Below, piece by piece: positions 34,119-40,852 of a DNA stretch of 40,852 nucleotides. The position numbers and the translations under genes are program-made. The notes under the pieces are model-generated. The model ran no database searches. It was not told the DNA's origin and saw nothing but the letters and a program-made list of their open reading frames with translations. This DNA comes from Gemmatimonadaceae bacterium (GTDB taxonomy: Bacteria > Gemmatimonadota > Gemmatimonadetes > Gemmatimonadales > Gemmatimonadaceae), in the NCBI GenBank assembly GCA_019752115.1, contig JAIEMN010000013.1, positions 1 through 40,852 on the forward strand, read 5' to 3'. Numbering within the stretch: position 1 is the first letter of the stretch; every line of letters starts with the position of its first letter.

Positions 34119-34245
34119 AGTTTGTGGCAGCGCGATGGCACGTCAGCCTTTAAGCACTCGGAAGCTGGCCCAAGTCGGCGCGTGCTTTTGTCGATATCGA
34201 CGGCAAACGCTGCTCGCATTCGGCCTTTGCAGCGCAGCACCATCA

Positions 34246-34276
34246 CCGGAGCGGCACCGTCACGGTACCGCTCCGG
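34246..34276 (-). terminator. Strong hairpin after the 530-residue gene
   Basis: CCGGAGCGG (34246-34254) pairs with CCGCTCCGG (34268-34276), and the inner bases ACCGT/ACGGT continue the stem with one mismatch, leaving almost no loop in DNA. It starts about 20 bases after the minus-strand stop at 34295. No T-run is present. Confidence 0.5.
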
Positions 34277-34294
34277 CTAATGAACCGTCACACG

Positions 34295-35887
34295 TTACGC
34301 GTGATCCGGTGGGTACGAGGCAACACCGCCAAGCACATACGCGATCTGATTTTGCAGCGGTACCGAGCCACTCACCTCGGGCGGCCCAAAGGTGATGGTG
34401 ACCGAGCCAGCCTTCTCATCCTCATCGACGGTATGCACTTGGTAGTTAGCGTTTGCGCCACCGATGGAGAACAACCCGAGGAGGTTCAGGCTCGCAGATG
34501 CGTTCACCGTCAGATCCGTTTTCAGTTTGCTGATTTCGGCGTTGGTAAACGTGATACTGATTGTGGGCTGCTGACTGATGACGAACGTCTTTAGCCGCGA
34601 GAAGACCTTGCCAGGACCGAAGAGATCGGCCACCTGAAACTCAGAGCCTTGGATCTTGAACCCCGTGGCGTCCTGCCCCGTCTTGGCGGCGATCTCCGAA
34701 AGGATATCGTTCGCATACCAGCCGGTCTTATTGTCGCCAGAAAGTGCGGAGGGAATGGCAGCGACCAGTGTCACGCCGGGATACGTGATGCTCATATTCA
34801 CTGCCGTCTGCGACGAGACGTACTTTGACATGTCGTATGACGCTGACGCGCCGATGGAGAAGTCGAGAATCTCCGCGATTGGAATCGTCAAGGAAGCTCC
34901 GCCTTCCACATGTAAGCTGCTGGCGGTTGAGCTAAAGTTGTTCATCTGAACACTGATCGTGATGGCGTTTGTGGCCGTATTCAACCCTCCCATGAGCTGA
35001 CCAGCCGTCGGCAACTTGCTGGGTGTATAGCCGGGCAGAAACGTGTTGTCATCGATCTGCATGCCACCGTTTGCCCCGTTTGGTGCAGATGCGTTTGCAA
35101 TCGCTGCTTGAAGTCTTGCCGCTGCGATGTTTGCACGGTTCTTCAACGCGTAGCTGTCCGCCGCCATCACTTTGTACTGCATGATCGCATTGCGTAGCGC
35201 ACTAAGAGAATCGGGCAGGTGATCAACCCCGCCGTATTGCTTGGTAAGCTGATTGAACACGTCCTGCAGCTTCCCACCGAGCGGTAGAGGATTAGAGTAG
35301 GTCCCTCCGGCGTTCGTGAATGCTGTGAGAATGCTGGCAATTTGCCCATCGACGGCAGCATCCTGATCGTTCATCTTCTTCACATCTGCCTGGGAGAACG
35401 TGAACGTAGTGGCGTGCAACAGCGCCGTGTAGAACGCCGAGAACGTAGTATTGCCGCTCAAATCGAGTTGTCCTTTGCTGTTTATGGACAGCATCGTATC
35501 CAGGTCGTGCAGCGTCGCCGAATTCCAGTAGGAGTTCGGGCCGTACGTAATCCCATAGTTGAAGCCAGCGGGATAGGTGACCACGCTAAACGCGCCGTCG
35601 AGCTGGCTCGCGAGCAGCTTTGCGACCTGTGCTTGGAGCGCCTCGAGATACGCTGCCTGGGCGGGCAGCATACCTCCCGCGGTTGCAAGCATCACTTGCC
35701 CAGCGATCTTAGCGCTGACTCGACACTGGCTTAGCTGAGGAATCGAATAACCAGGCTTGCTCTCAACCCAAGACTGGTACGCCCGACCAATCGCGATATC
35801 TTGAGTTTGTGCTGCGACCGTCTGAGCCCAATCGACCAGGGGAGCAGCGGTGCTCGGCCGGCTAATGTTTACTCTGTACAGCGCCAT
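34295..35887 (-). CDS. Unrecognised 530-residue protein with helical N-half and beta-rich C-half
   Basis: Starts at ATG 35887 with GGAG six bases upstream. The N-terminal half is helical with Ala/Gln-rich stretches (QAAYLEALQAQVAKLLASQL). The C-terminal half has alternating strands such as VEGGASLTIPIAEILDFSIG and DLTVNASASLNLLGLFSIG, then SVTITFGPPEVSG. There is no signal peptide and a single Cys, unlike the exported proteins of the first region. Base composition looks less GC-rich than the RND or transposition genes, hinting at separate ancestry. The amphipathic strands would suit a pore-forming or sheath-like assembly, but I do not recognise a family. Neighbours are a leaderless LCAT-type hydrolase and a regulator on the same strand. 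Confidence 0.7.
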   Translation of the reverse strand: MALYRVNISRPSTAAPLVDWAQTVAAQTQDIAIGRAYQSWVESKPGYSIPQLSQCRVSAKIAGQVMLATAGGMLPAQAAYLEALQAQVAKLLASQLDGAFSVVTYPAGFNYGITYGPNSYWNSATLHDLDTMLSINSKGQLDLSGNTTFSAFYTALLHATTFTFSQADVKKMNDQDAAVDGQIASILTAFTNAGGTYSNPLPLGGKLQDVFNQLTKQYGGVDHLPDSLSALRNAIMQYKVMAADSYALKNRANIAAARLQAAIANASAPNGANGGMQIDDNTFLPGYTPSKLPTAGQLMGGLNTATNAITISVQMNNFSSTASSLHVEGGASLTIPIAEILDFSIGASASYDMSKYVSSQTAVNMSITYPGVTLVAAIPSALSGDNKTGWYANDILSEIAAKTGQDATGFKIQGSEFQVADLFGPGKVFSRLKTFVISQQPTISITFTNAEISKLKTDLTVNASASLNLLGLFSIGGANANYQVHTVDEDEKAGSVTITFGPPEVSGSVPLQNQIAYVLGGVASYPPDHA

Positions 35888-36122
35888 GAGATCTCCGTGG
35901 CAAACGTGGTCTGGCGAGATAGACCGCCTGTCGGGCTTCTCGTGCCGAGATCTATGGCACCGCTGCGGCGCTCCAATCGATTCGTTTCGGGGAGCGACAG
36001 CACAGGATGGGGAGTGGCGTTGCCTGACGTTGGCTTAATGGGCTTCAGATAGGCGACTAGTAGGCAGGATACCCGCGCCGGCGCGTCCCGGGTGACGCGG
36101 GAAGATCATCGGCCGTGCAGTT

Positions 36123-36935
36123 CTATTGCGTATGGCGTGATGTGCGTATCTCGAGAACGAGTTCATCGAGCATTTCCTCAAACATCCGTCCGCCCCGAAT
36201 GTCTCCAGTTTTCCGTCCGCTGTAACGAGCAAGCATATTGCGAAACGCAGCTGCGGAGGCGAAGCCAAGTTCGTGGGCGATGGTCTCCGTGGGCCGTGCG
36301 GTTCGCTCAATCAGTCCGACAGCCACCGTCAATCTCACACGGTTAATGAACACTCGTGGCTCAAGTCGACCAATCGTCCGCATGCGATTAAGCAGTGTCT
36401 TTCGGTCGATGCCGATGACTTGGGCGGCGCGCTCTACGCTGAAGTCCTCGCCGCCAGCGTCGGCGGCGAAGCGCGCGAGCGCTCGTAAGTTCGTGGGAAG
36501 CTCGGATTCCACACGGCGGTAAACGACTTTCGCTACTGAGTTGCGCTCGCACTCACGGACGCGTCGGCGCAGACTACTGGCAAAGTCGTCGCTACCGCTG
36601 AGGAGGATACCATCCACGCCGGCGTGGATAAGGCCGACCAGATTATTGGCGTCCTTGGAGTCGAGCCGACAGACCGCGGCGATGGGTATACGGCTGCCGT
36701 CTGCGCGAATGTCGACTACAAGCGGTGCAAGGGAATACCCTTTCGAGTCTACGGCTCCAACCATCAGAGTTAGGATTGCGCCTACGCGGACCGCAGCGCG
36801 TACCTCTTGCTGGGTCGCAAGCTCAACTAGACGGCATTCGTCGCTAAGGACTCGCGCCATGATCATCCAGTCGGCACGACGAAGCGCGTAGACCCCGACG
36901 GCATGAGATCTCGCCGCGCGCAGCTCGGCTAGCAT
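36123..36935 (-). CDS. AraC-type regulator with receiver-like N-terminus
   Basis: 270 residues if started at ATG 36935, which gives a length matching the two related regulators; longer starts up to 37151 would add a low-complexity, Arg/Gly-rich leader that looks non-coding. The C-terminal domain (about 165-245) has the two AraC helix-turn-helix units, SVERAAQVIGIDRKTLLNRM and ETIAHELGFASAAAFRNML, followed by ARYSGRKTGD. Residues ~70-125 (APLVVDIRADG; IPIAAVCRLDSKDANNLVGL; AGVDGILLSGSDD) follow the receiver-domain rhythm and match the regulator at 26348 (ARLAAAGVADVLP versus VGLIHAGVDGILL). It lies downstream of no obvious operon partner; it may control the 530-residue gene or the flanking genes. 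Confidence 0.75.
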   Translation of the reverse strand: MLAELRAARSHAVGVYALRRADWMIMARVLSDECRLVELATQQEVRAAVRVGAILTLMVGAVDSKGYSLAPLVVDIRADGSRIPIAAVCRLDSKDANNLVGLIHAGVDGILLSGSDDFASSLRRRVRECERNSVAKVVYRRVESELPTNLRALARFAADAGGEDFSVERAAQVIGIDRKTLLNRMRTIGRLEPRVFINRVRLTVAVGLIERTARPTETIAHELGFASAAAFRNMLARYSGRKTGDIRGGRMFEEMLDELVLEIRTSRHTQ

Positions 36936-37944
36936 CGAGGCGTATCGCGTCGCCAGCAGTGGGTGTCGCCTGCACCAGCTACCGCACGCACGGCGATGCG
37001 ATCTGCCCGTCCGACCAGCCCCATGTTGGTGATCTATGACATTTGCTGCGGCGAAGCACCTTAACGCGCGGCTCGCTTCGTGGAAGCCGCGTGCGCTGCC
37101 TCCCCCCGCTCGTTCGTCATGACACTCTTCTCGGTGAATCCCTTCGGACAATCGTCCCTTGATCGTCGCCCTTTCGACCTTATTGATCCAGGGTCATGGG
37201 ATCCGTCGGGTCGGAGTCTGCGCAGGGTGCGCCTGCGGTACTCTAGTGCAGGCGAATCTTTGCTGCCGCACTTCCTATAGTGAGCAGCGCCTCGGCCCTC
37301 CCTTTCTCATTTCGGCCCTGCTAGGAGACCAGTCCGGTCTGCCCGAGAGAGTCAGAAGCCACGTGCGGGCACGTCGGCGTTCACTGAGGCGAGGTTCGGG
37401 AGGTGTAATTGTATGGTACACCCTGCCGAAAGCGGCGTCTCGGGCGTGTCCGCGCTTGGGTGGCGTCCTCTGAGACGCGAGACTCCGCTCGGGTCGCTCG
37501 TCATTCACCCCGCCTTCCGCGCCGCAGGACCGAGGACAAACCCGCCGTCGCAGCGAGCGTCGCTCCATCGGTCTCGCCCGCCTCTCCGAGCGAGACTCCG
37601 CAACGAGCGCGCGAGTTCTACCGACTTCCCACTCAGCTGGCGACTTGCGCGGATCTCCAGGATTCCCAGAAACGCGCACGTCCAGCGAAGCTCACGGTGC
37701 GTTATCTCGAGTGGCCGCAGCTAACCGGCCGATCCCTGTCAACACCAACAAGAATTGCGCACTTTCACCGGGAAGAATTGCGTACTTGGGCATGGCGCCA
37801 GCCTGCAGGGACGACCGTCCCGGGGGCCGCCCCGGCGGGGCTTGGGCGCGACGCCGGGCGGCCAGTAGGGTGGGTCAGCCCCCTCCGCACCCGGCGGGTG
37901 GGGCCCGGCGACATCCCCGTCGCTGCTCCTCAGACCCCTGTCAT
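36936..37944. other. Gene-poor stretch with an extremely GC-rich 3' part
   Basis: About 1 kb. The first part holds a hairpin (37230-37254). The segment at about 37800-37930 is strikingly GC-rich with several short palindromes (GGGACGACCGTCCC at 37808-37821, CCCCGGCGGGG just after). No gene is supported. Composition differs from the AT-richer sequence just before (37720-37790), suggesting a junction of DNA of different origin. Confidence 0.4.
37230..37254. repeat. Inverted repeat upstream of the third AraC-type regulator
   Basis: CGCCTGC (37230-37236) and GCAGGCG (37248-37254) are perfect inverted copies 11 bases apart, about 300 bases upstream of the regulator start. Could be an operator or a minor hairpin. 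Confidence 0.3.
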
Positions 37945-38445
37945 ATGCGCATGACGCTCTTGGATACGCAGGTCGCGGTTCCGACCGCTTTCTCCGCCAC
38001 GGATGTGGCCCAGCTCGCGGAGCTGATTGGCTGCGCCCTGCACCACGGCGTGGCCTGTGCCCGCCGCGACCGTCCCCGAGCCACCGCCTTCGGGGCCCCG
38101 GTCCTCTTCGCCGACCTCGCGCGTCGTCTCCCAGGCTGGATGCCGTCCTCGGACGACCCGGCGCGCGACGGGTATCTCCGCACCTTGGCGGCCGTGGTGT
38201 CGGAGATGGCGTGGGTCCATGCCCACAGTACGAGCGAGCAGACCCTGCTCGGCGGCGAGGAATGGCCGTCAGATATTTTCACGGTGACGCTCGACGCGGA
38301 ACACCCGACCGCCGCGTGGACCGAGGACGCGGTCGGGGAGGTCCTCGCCGCGCAGGGCGTGCCGCTCGAGCACTTTCAGCACGCCTGGCTCGCCGGAGCG
38401 GCGCAGGTCGGGGCGACTTTCGCGACCTATCTTCCGCAGGTGTAG
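37945..38445 (+). CDS. Hypothetical 166-residue protein
   Basis: ATG 37945 starts MRMTLLDTQVAVPTAF and the frame stops at 38443-38445. Mostly helical (SATDVAQLAELIGCALHHGV; GYLRTLAAVVSEMAWVHAH), ending AAQVGATFATYLPQV. There is no signal peptide or known domain. Codon use is even more GC-biased than in neighbouring genes, in keeping with the GC-rich leader. A strong hairpin separates it from a convergent small gene. No function is suggested; the regular hydrophobic pattern makes a real gene likely. Confidence 0.55.
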   Translation: MRMTLLDTQVAVPTAFSATDVAQLAELIGCALHHGVACARRDRPRATAFGAPVLFADLARRLPGWMPSSDDPARDGYLRTLAAVVSEMAWVHAHSTSEQTLLGGEEWPSDIFTVTLDAEHPTAAWTEDAVGEVLAAQGVPLEHFQHAWLAGAAQVGATFATYLPQV

Positions 38446-38458
38446 CCGCGCAGCGCAT

Positions 38459-38499
38459 GTCCCCACGCGAGCGGGCGCGGCGAGCGCGCGCGTGGGGAC
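38459..38499. terminator. Perfect 11-bp hairpin between convergent genes
   Basis: GTCCCCACGCG (38459-38469) and CGCGTGGGGAC (38489-38499) are perfect inverted copies around a GC-rich loop. It begins 13 bases after the plus-strand stop and about 75 bases from the minus-strand stop, the right place for a bidirectional terminator. No T-run. Confidence 0.5.
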
Positions 38500-38575
38500 G
38501 TCGGTCCGTGCGGTTGGCGACAAGTCGCGGCCAACGAGTCCAACCCGGCGCGCTGCGCTCGCAGCACCTCGGCCG

Positions 38576-38908
38576 TCAGGGACACGCCTCGCGCGGGTTC
38601 AATCCCGTCGCGTACCACGCGACCCCGCGATGATCGGGGCGCCATCGCATCTGGGGGCTGCGCACCAAAGCGCTGCTGCGCAGGGTCACCTTGCCCGCGC
38701 AGGGGAACAGGCCGTCGGGCTGTCCGGCGCGCTGCACCCACATCGTGATCGTCAACGTATCGACGCGCCGGTCACGGACGTTGACGGGGTCTGGATCGTG
38801 CGCCGGGAGGCGGTAACTTCGCACGCGAGTCGGTTCAAATACGGCCAGCAGTGGCAGACCTCGAATTCCCTGAATGGCGAGCAGCGTATCCGGTAGCGTC
38901 GATGACAA
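38576..38908 (-). CDS. Hypothetical 110-residue protein
   Basis: Starts at TTG 38908 (a stop lies two codons upstream, so no longer version exists). The sequence reads like a folded protein: TLLAIQGIRGLPLLAVFEPT, then VDTLTITMWVQRAGQPDGLF, ending YATGLNPREACP. There is no known domain, signal peptide or strong ribosome-binding site. It converges with the 166-residue gene across the 38459-38499 hairpin, and the two may belong to one imported block. Confidence 0.4.
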   Translation of the reverse strand: MSSTLPDTLLAIQGIRGLPLLAVFEPTRVRSYRLPAHDPDPVNVRDRRVDTLTITMWVQRAGQPDGLFPCAGKVTLRSSALVRSPQMRWRPDHRGVAWYATGLNPREACP

Positions 38909-39744
38909 TGAATATCACCGCGTCGTTCGCATGAGCCGAGTGCGAACAGCGCGATCCCTTCTCCGAGACGCCGACACCCGACGCCTGGGTGCCGAGCCAA
39001 CTACGGGGTAGTTGAAGGTATCAATCCACGACCGAATGATCGCGGACTGTGTGCAATCATTGACAGATACTTGAAGTCACGATTTGCAAGTGCGAATGCG
39101 TCAATTCGCGATACTGATGTGAGCGGATCATCCCGCTGCGGACACGCGCGATACGGCGCATCCGCTCTGCAGAGTCGACGCGACAGCGCCACGAGCAGGG
39201 CTTCGGTCCGATTATGAAACCCTGTCACGGCCGTCATCGCGCCGGCGTGCCTGAATCGTACTTGACCGCATCTCGCACTCGCTTCATTCATTGTGCGGAC
39301 ATTGTGAGGGAATCGTTTGCGGCACGCGCGTCATGGTGCAATTTCGACGAGACACATTAGCGATCTGTCGGTACGCTCACCGACTTCCCAAGCCTTGCGA
39401 AAAGCAATACTTCAGAGCTCAACGGGCAGTGAGAACGAGCGAACATTCATGCACATCCCTGACCTCGTGGAGCCGAATCGACAGGTAACGATGCGATATG
39501 TTTTCCTCAAAACCGCGCATGCCGGCACGTCGACTCCTGACCGTCCCGCTGTGATGCTACGCGCCCGAAGAACATCTGGGGTGCTGGTACGCACACCTAT
39601 TCGATTCACGACCTGAATCACACTGCTCGCAAACTAGATGCCGCACGTGCCTTCGGTGTCGCGACATCAACCAGGCGTCGCTCGGCGGTTGTGCGGTCGA
39701 ATCGCAATCCTAAATACGTGCGCTCAAACCAGTTCACTCAGCCA
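38909..39744. other. Gene-poor stretch
   Basis: About 0.84 kb. Small frames on both strands lack domains and signals. The only structure seen is a tight hairpin CAACTAC/GTAGTTG with a GGG loop at 38998-39014. Likely decayed or regulatory sequence ahead of the lipoprotein gene. Confidence 0.4.
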
Positions 39745-40779
39745 ATGACTACTCAAAAGCGGAAGCATCCAACGCGTCGCTCAAGATGGTTCTCGATAAC
39801 CAGTCTATTTTCGATGTGGTTGCTCGCGAGCTGCCAGCCAGAGGAACGTGCGATCACCCAACCTGAGATCGGCACATCATCGGTGGGATCGGCACGGCGA
39901 CTAGTAAATGGCTCGCTCGATGGTTCCCCAGGCGAGTGCAGCTTTACGGTACCGGTCGTACCGGACGGTGATGGATCGCTAGCCGAAACCAGTACAAACT
40001 GCACAGTAAGCGATTCAGCCTTTGTTGCCATACGTGTGCGGGGCAAGTTGCTTTCGAGCGTGAATCCAGATGCAATTTGGTGCGTCCCGTTTGCACCAAC
40101 ACCTGCGGTCGGCCCGTACGGACCGATGGGCGGTGGTGGGAGCGACGATTGGATGCGCCTGTTAGTGACGGTCAGGGGATTCTCCAGCACGGCGGGGACC
40201 TTTTCTATCCCTGCTCGCGACACTGCGACTGGCTCCTCGCTCTCATTCGGATCATCCGCTGAAGCCGTGGCCTACGGTGACGGTTTCTTCATTGGCAAAG
40301 GCTCGACACTGCTCAAAGTGTTGCGCTCTGGCAATCTCGATACGGTCTCGTGCAATGGCCCGCTGGCGCCGTACCCGCCCGGTTGCGCAAACGGCGCGGC
40401 GCGCATGTGTGGGCCGATTAACAAGTACCGCGTGAACGGGTCGCAGGTGCTCACAGTGAAACCGGCGGCGGTCACGCTCGCGGTTAGCTCCGCACCAACG
40501 CCGGCTTACGAAGGGGACTCTGTGACGTTTACGGCGACATCCACAGATGGAAGAGCCGTCTCTGTTCGTTCGTGGATCTGGCGTGACTCAGTAGGAAACC
40601 TGAGTACTCCACCGTGCGCCACATCACAGAGCGTTTGCAAGATTCTGCCGCAAGGGCCAGGGCGGATGACTGTTCGAGCACGCGTTGGGTCAAATCCGTA
40701 CATAGAACAGGCAAGTACAGAGTCGACCCTGCTCCCGCTCACGCTTGTTGTCACTGCGGGACCAAATCCGACAACGTGA
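39745..40779 (+). pseudogene. Lipoprotein with Ig/PKD-like domain, cut by the IS at its 3' end
   Basis: 344 codons from ATG 39745. Lipobox LLASC with the acylated Cys at residue 30, then a disordered QPEERAITQ start. The middle is beta-rich with Cys pairs and a Gly-rich loop (GPYGPMGGGGS). A PKD/Ig-like repeat follows (TPAYEGDSVTFTATSTDGR), ending STLLPLTLVVTAGPNPTT, the sort of linker that normally leads to another domain. The stop codon TGA at 40777-40779 is the first three bases of the IS end, so the native gene continued and the present C-terminus is artificial. A long-start alternative at GTG 39691 adds 18 residues before the signal. Function unknown; probably surface or secreted. Confidence 0.65.
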
Positions 40780-40852
40780 AGCGCCCCGGGTTTGATGGAG
40801 GCTCCCCGCTTTGAGAGATTGGGAGCATGGCACGAGACAAAGGGATTGGTCG
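40777..40852 (+). mobile_element. End of an IS3-family-type insertion sequence (right copy, pointing outward)
   Basis: Begins TGAAGCGCCCCGGG and is identical, in reverse complement, to bases 1-76. A possible transposase start ATG lies at 40827 with GGGAG just ahead (spacing of one base, too short to be convincing); nine codons follow to the window edge. It supplies the stop codon of the interrupted lipoprotein gene. Confidence 0.7.

Noticed and set aside
37645-37944. 100-residue upstream extension of the 166-residue hypothetical protein
   Set aside because: The added sequence is Arg/Pro/Gly-rich and lies in the extreme-GC leader, so open frame is expected by composition alone; ATG 37945 begins protein-like sequence.
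38580-38640. tRNA-like T-arm sequence (GGGTTCAATCCC)
   Set aside because: No matching acceptor, D or anticodon arms could be folded around it, and it lies in a possible coding frame.
78-40776. The truncated left and right genes being two halves of one gene split by a single IS on a circular molecule
   Set aside because: A single IS would show its two different ends to the two halves; here the same 76-base end appears on both sides in inverted orientation, which needs two copies.
1-40852. Reading the 76-bp terminal inverted repeats as the ends of the Tn7-like transposon itself
   Set aside because: The repeats look like IS3-type ends (TGAAGCGCCCCGGG), cut genes on both sides, show no repeated transposase-binding sites, and the transposase gene lies in the middle of the window rather than near an edge.

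Overview
WHAT IT IS. High-GC bacterial chromosome-like DNA, dense in secreted and lipid-anchored proteins, with no tRNA, rRNA or CRISPR array that I can see. Lipobox lipoproteins, several six-bladed beta-propeller-like secreted proteins, an RND efflux operon and AraC-type regulators point to a diderm (Gram-negative) bacterium. The overall style is reminiscent of Gemmatimonadota, but that is inference from gene style, not a marker-based assignment.

EDGES. The first and last 76 bases are perfect reverse complements. The identity stops exactly at a TGA...TCA boundary that looks like the end of an IS3-family-type insertion sequence. A gene is cut at each edge: a DPBB/RlpA-like gene has lost its 5' end on the left, and a lipoprotein gene on the right takes its stop codon from the IS end. 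The window is therefore most simply a segment between two oppositely oriented copies of one IS, or a contig that broke at those copies.

REGION 1 (1.4-16.6 kb): a coherent accessory system. An AraC-type regulator precedes a plus-strand set of two paralogous six-cysteine secreted mini-proteins, a membrane-anchored DsbA-like thiol oxidoreductase (CPAC) and a propeller lipoprotein. Facing it on the minus strand is a tightly overlapping five-gene operon: two secreted propeller-like proteins, an HlyD/RND adaptor lipoprotein and two RND pump subunits. One subunit lacks both usual proton-relay aspartates. Divergent from that operon lie a third Cys-rich secreted protein and another propeller protein. 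The layout suggests production, oxidative folding, export and surface binding of Cys-rich peptides. The parts resemble Bacteroidota NVEALA-peptide/propeller/thioredoxin loci, but I see no sequence identity with them.

REGION 2 (16.8-24.4 kb): a Tn7/Tn5053-type transposition module on the minus strand. It has a DDE transposase (TniA/TnsB-like), an AAA+ ATPase (TniB/TnsC-like) and two large unrecognised proteins that look distantly alike (two winged-helix-like modules followed by a helical C-terminus). No TniQ/TnsD zinc-finger protein, TnsA, resolvase or Cas protein is recognisable.

REGION 3 (24.5-30 kb): a small lipoprotein, a TPR-like protein followed closely by a second AraC-type regulator, and a large secreted protein of unknown function.

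REGION 4 (30.8-37 kb): a cytoplasmic subtilase with a downstream 75-residue protein, an LCAT-type alpha/beta hydrolase, an unrecognised 530-residue protein with a beta-rich C-terminal half, and a third AraC-type regulator.

REGION 5 (37-40.8 kb): gene-poor, with a very GC-rich stretch, two convergent hypothetical genes separated by a strong hairpin, and the truncated lipoprotein.
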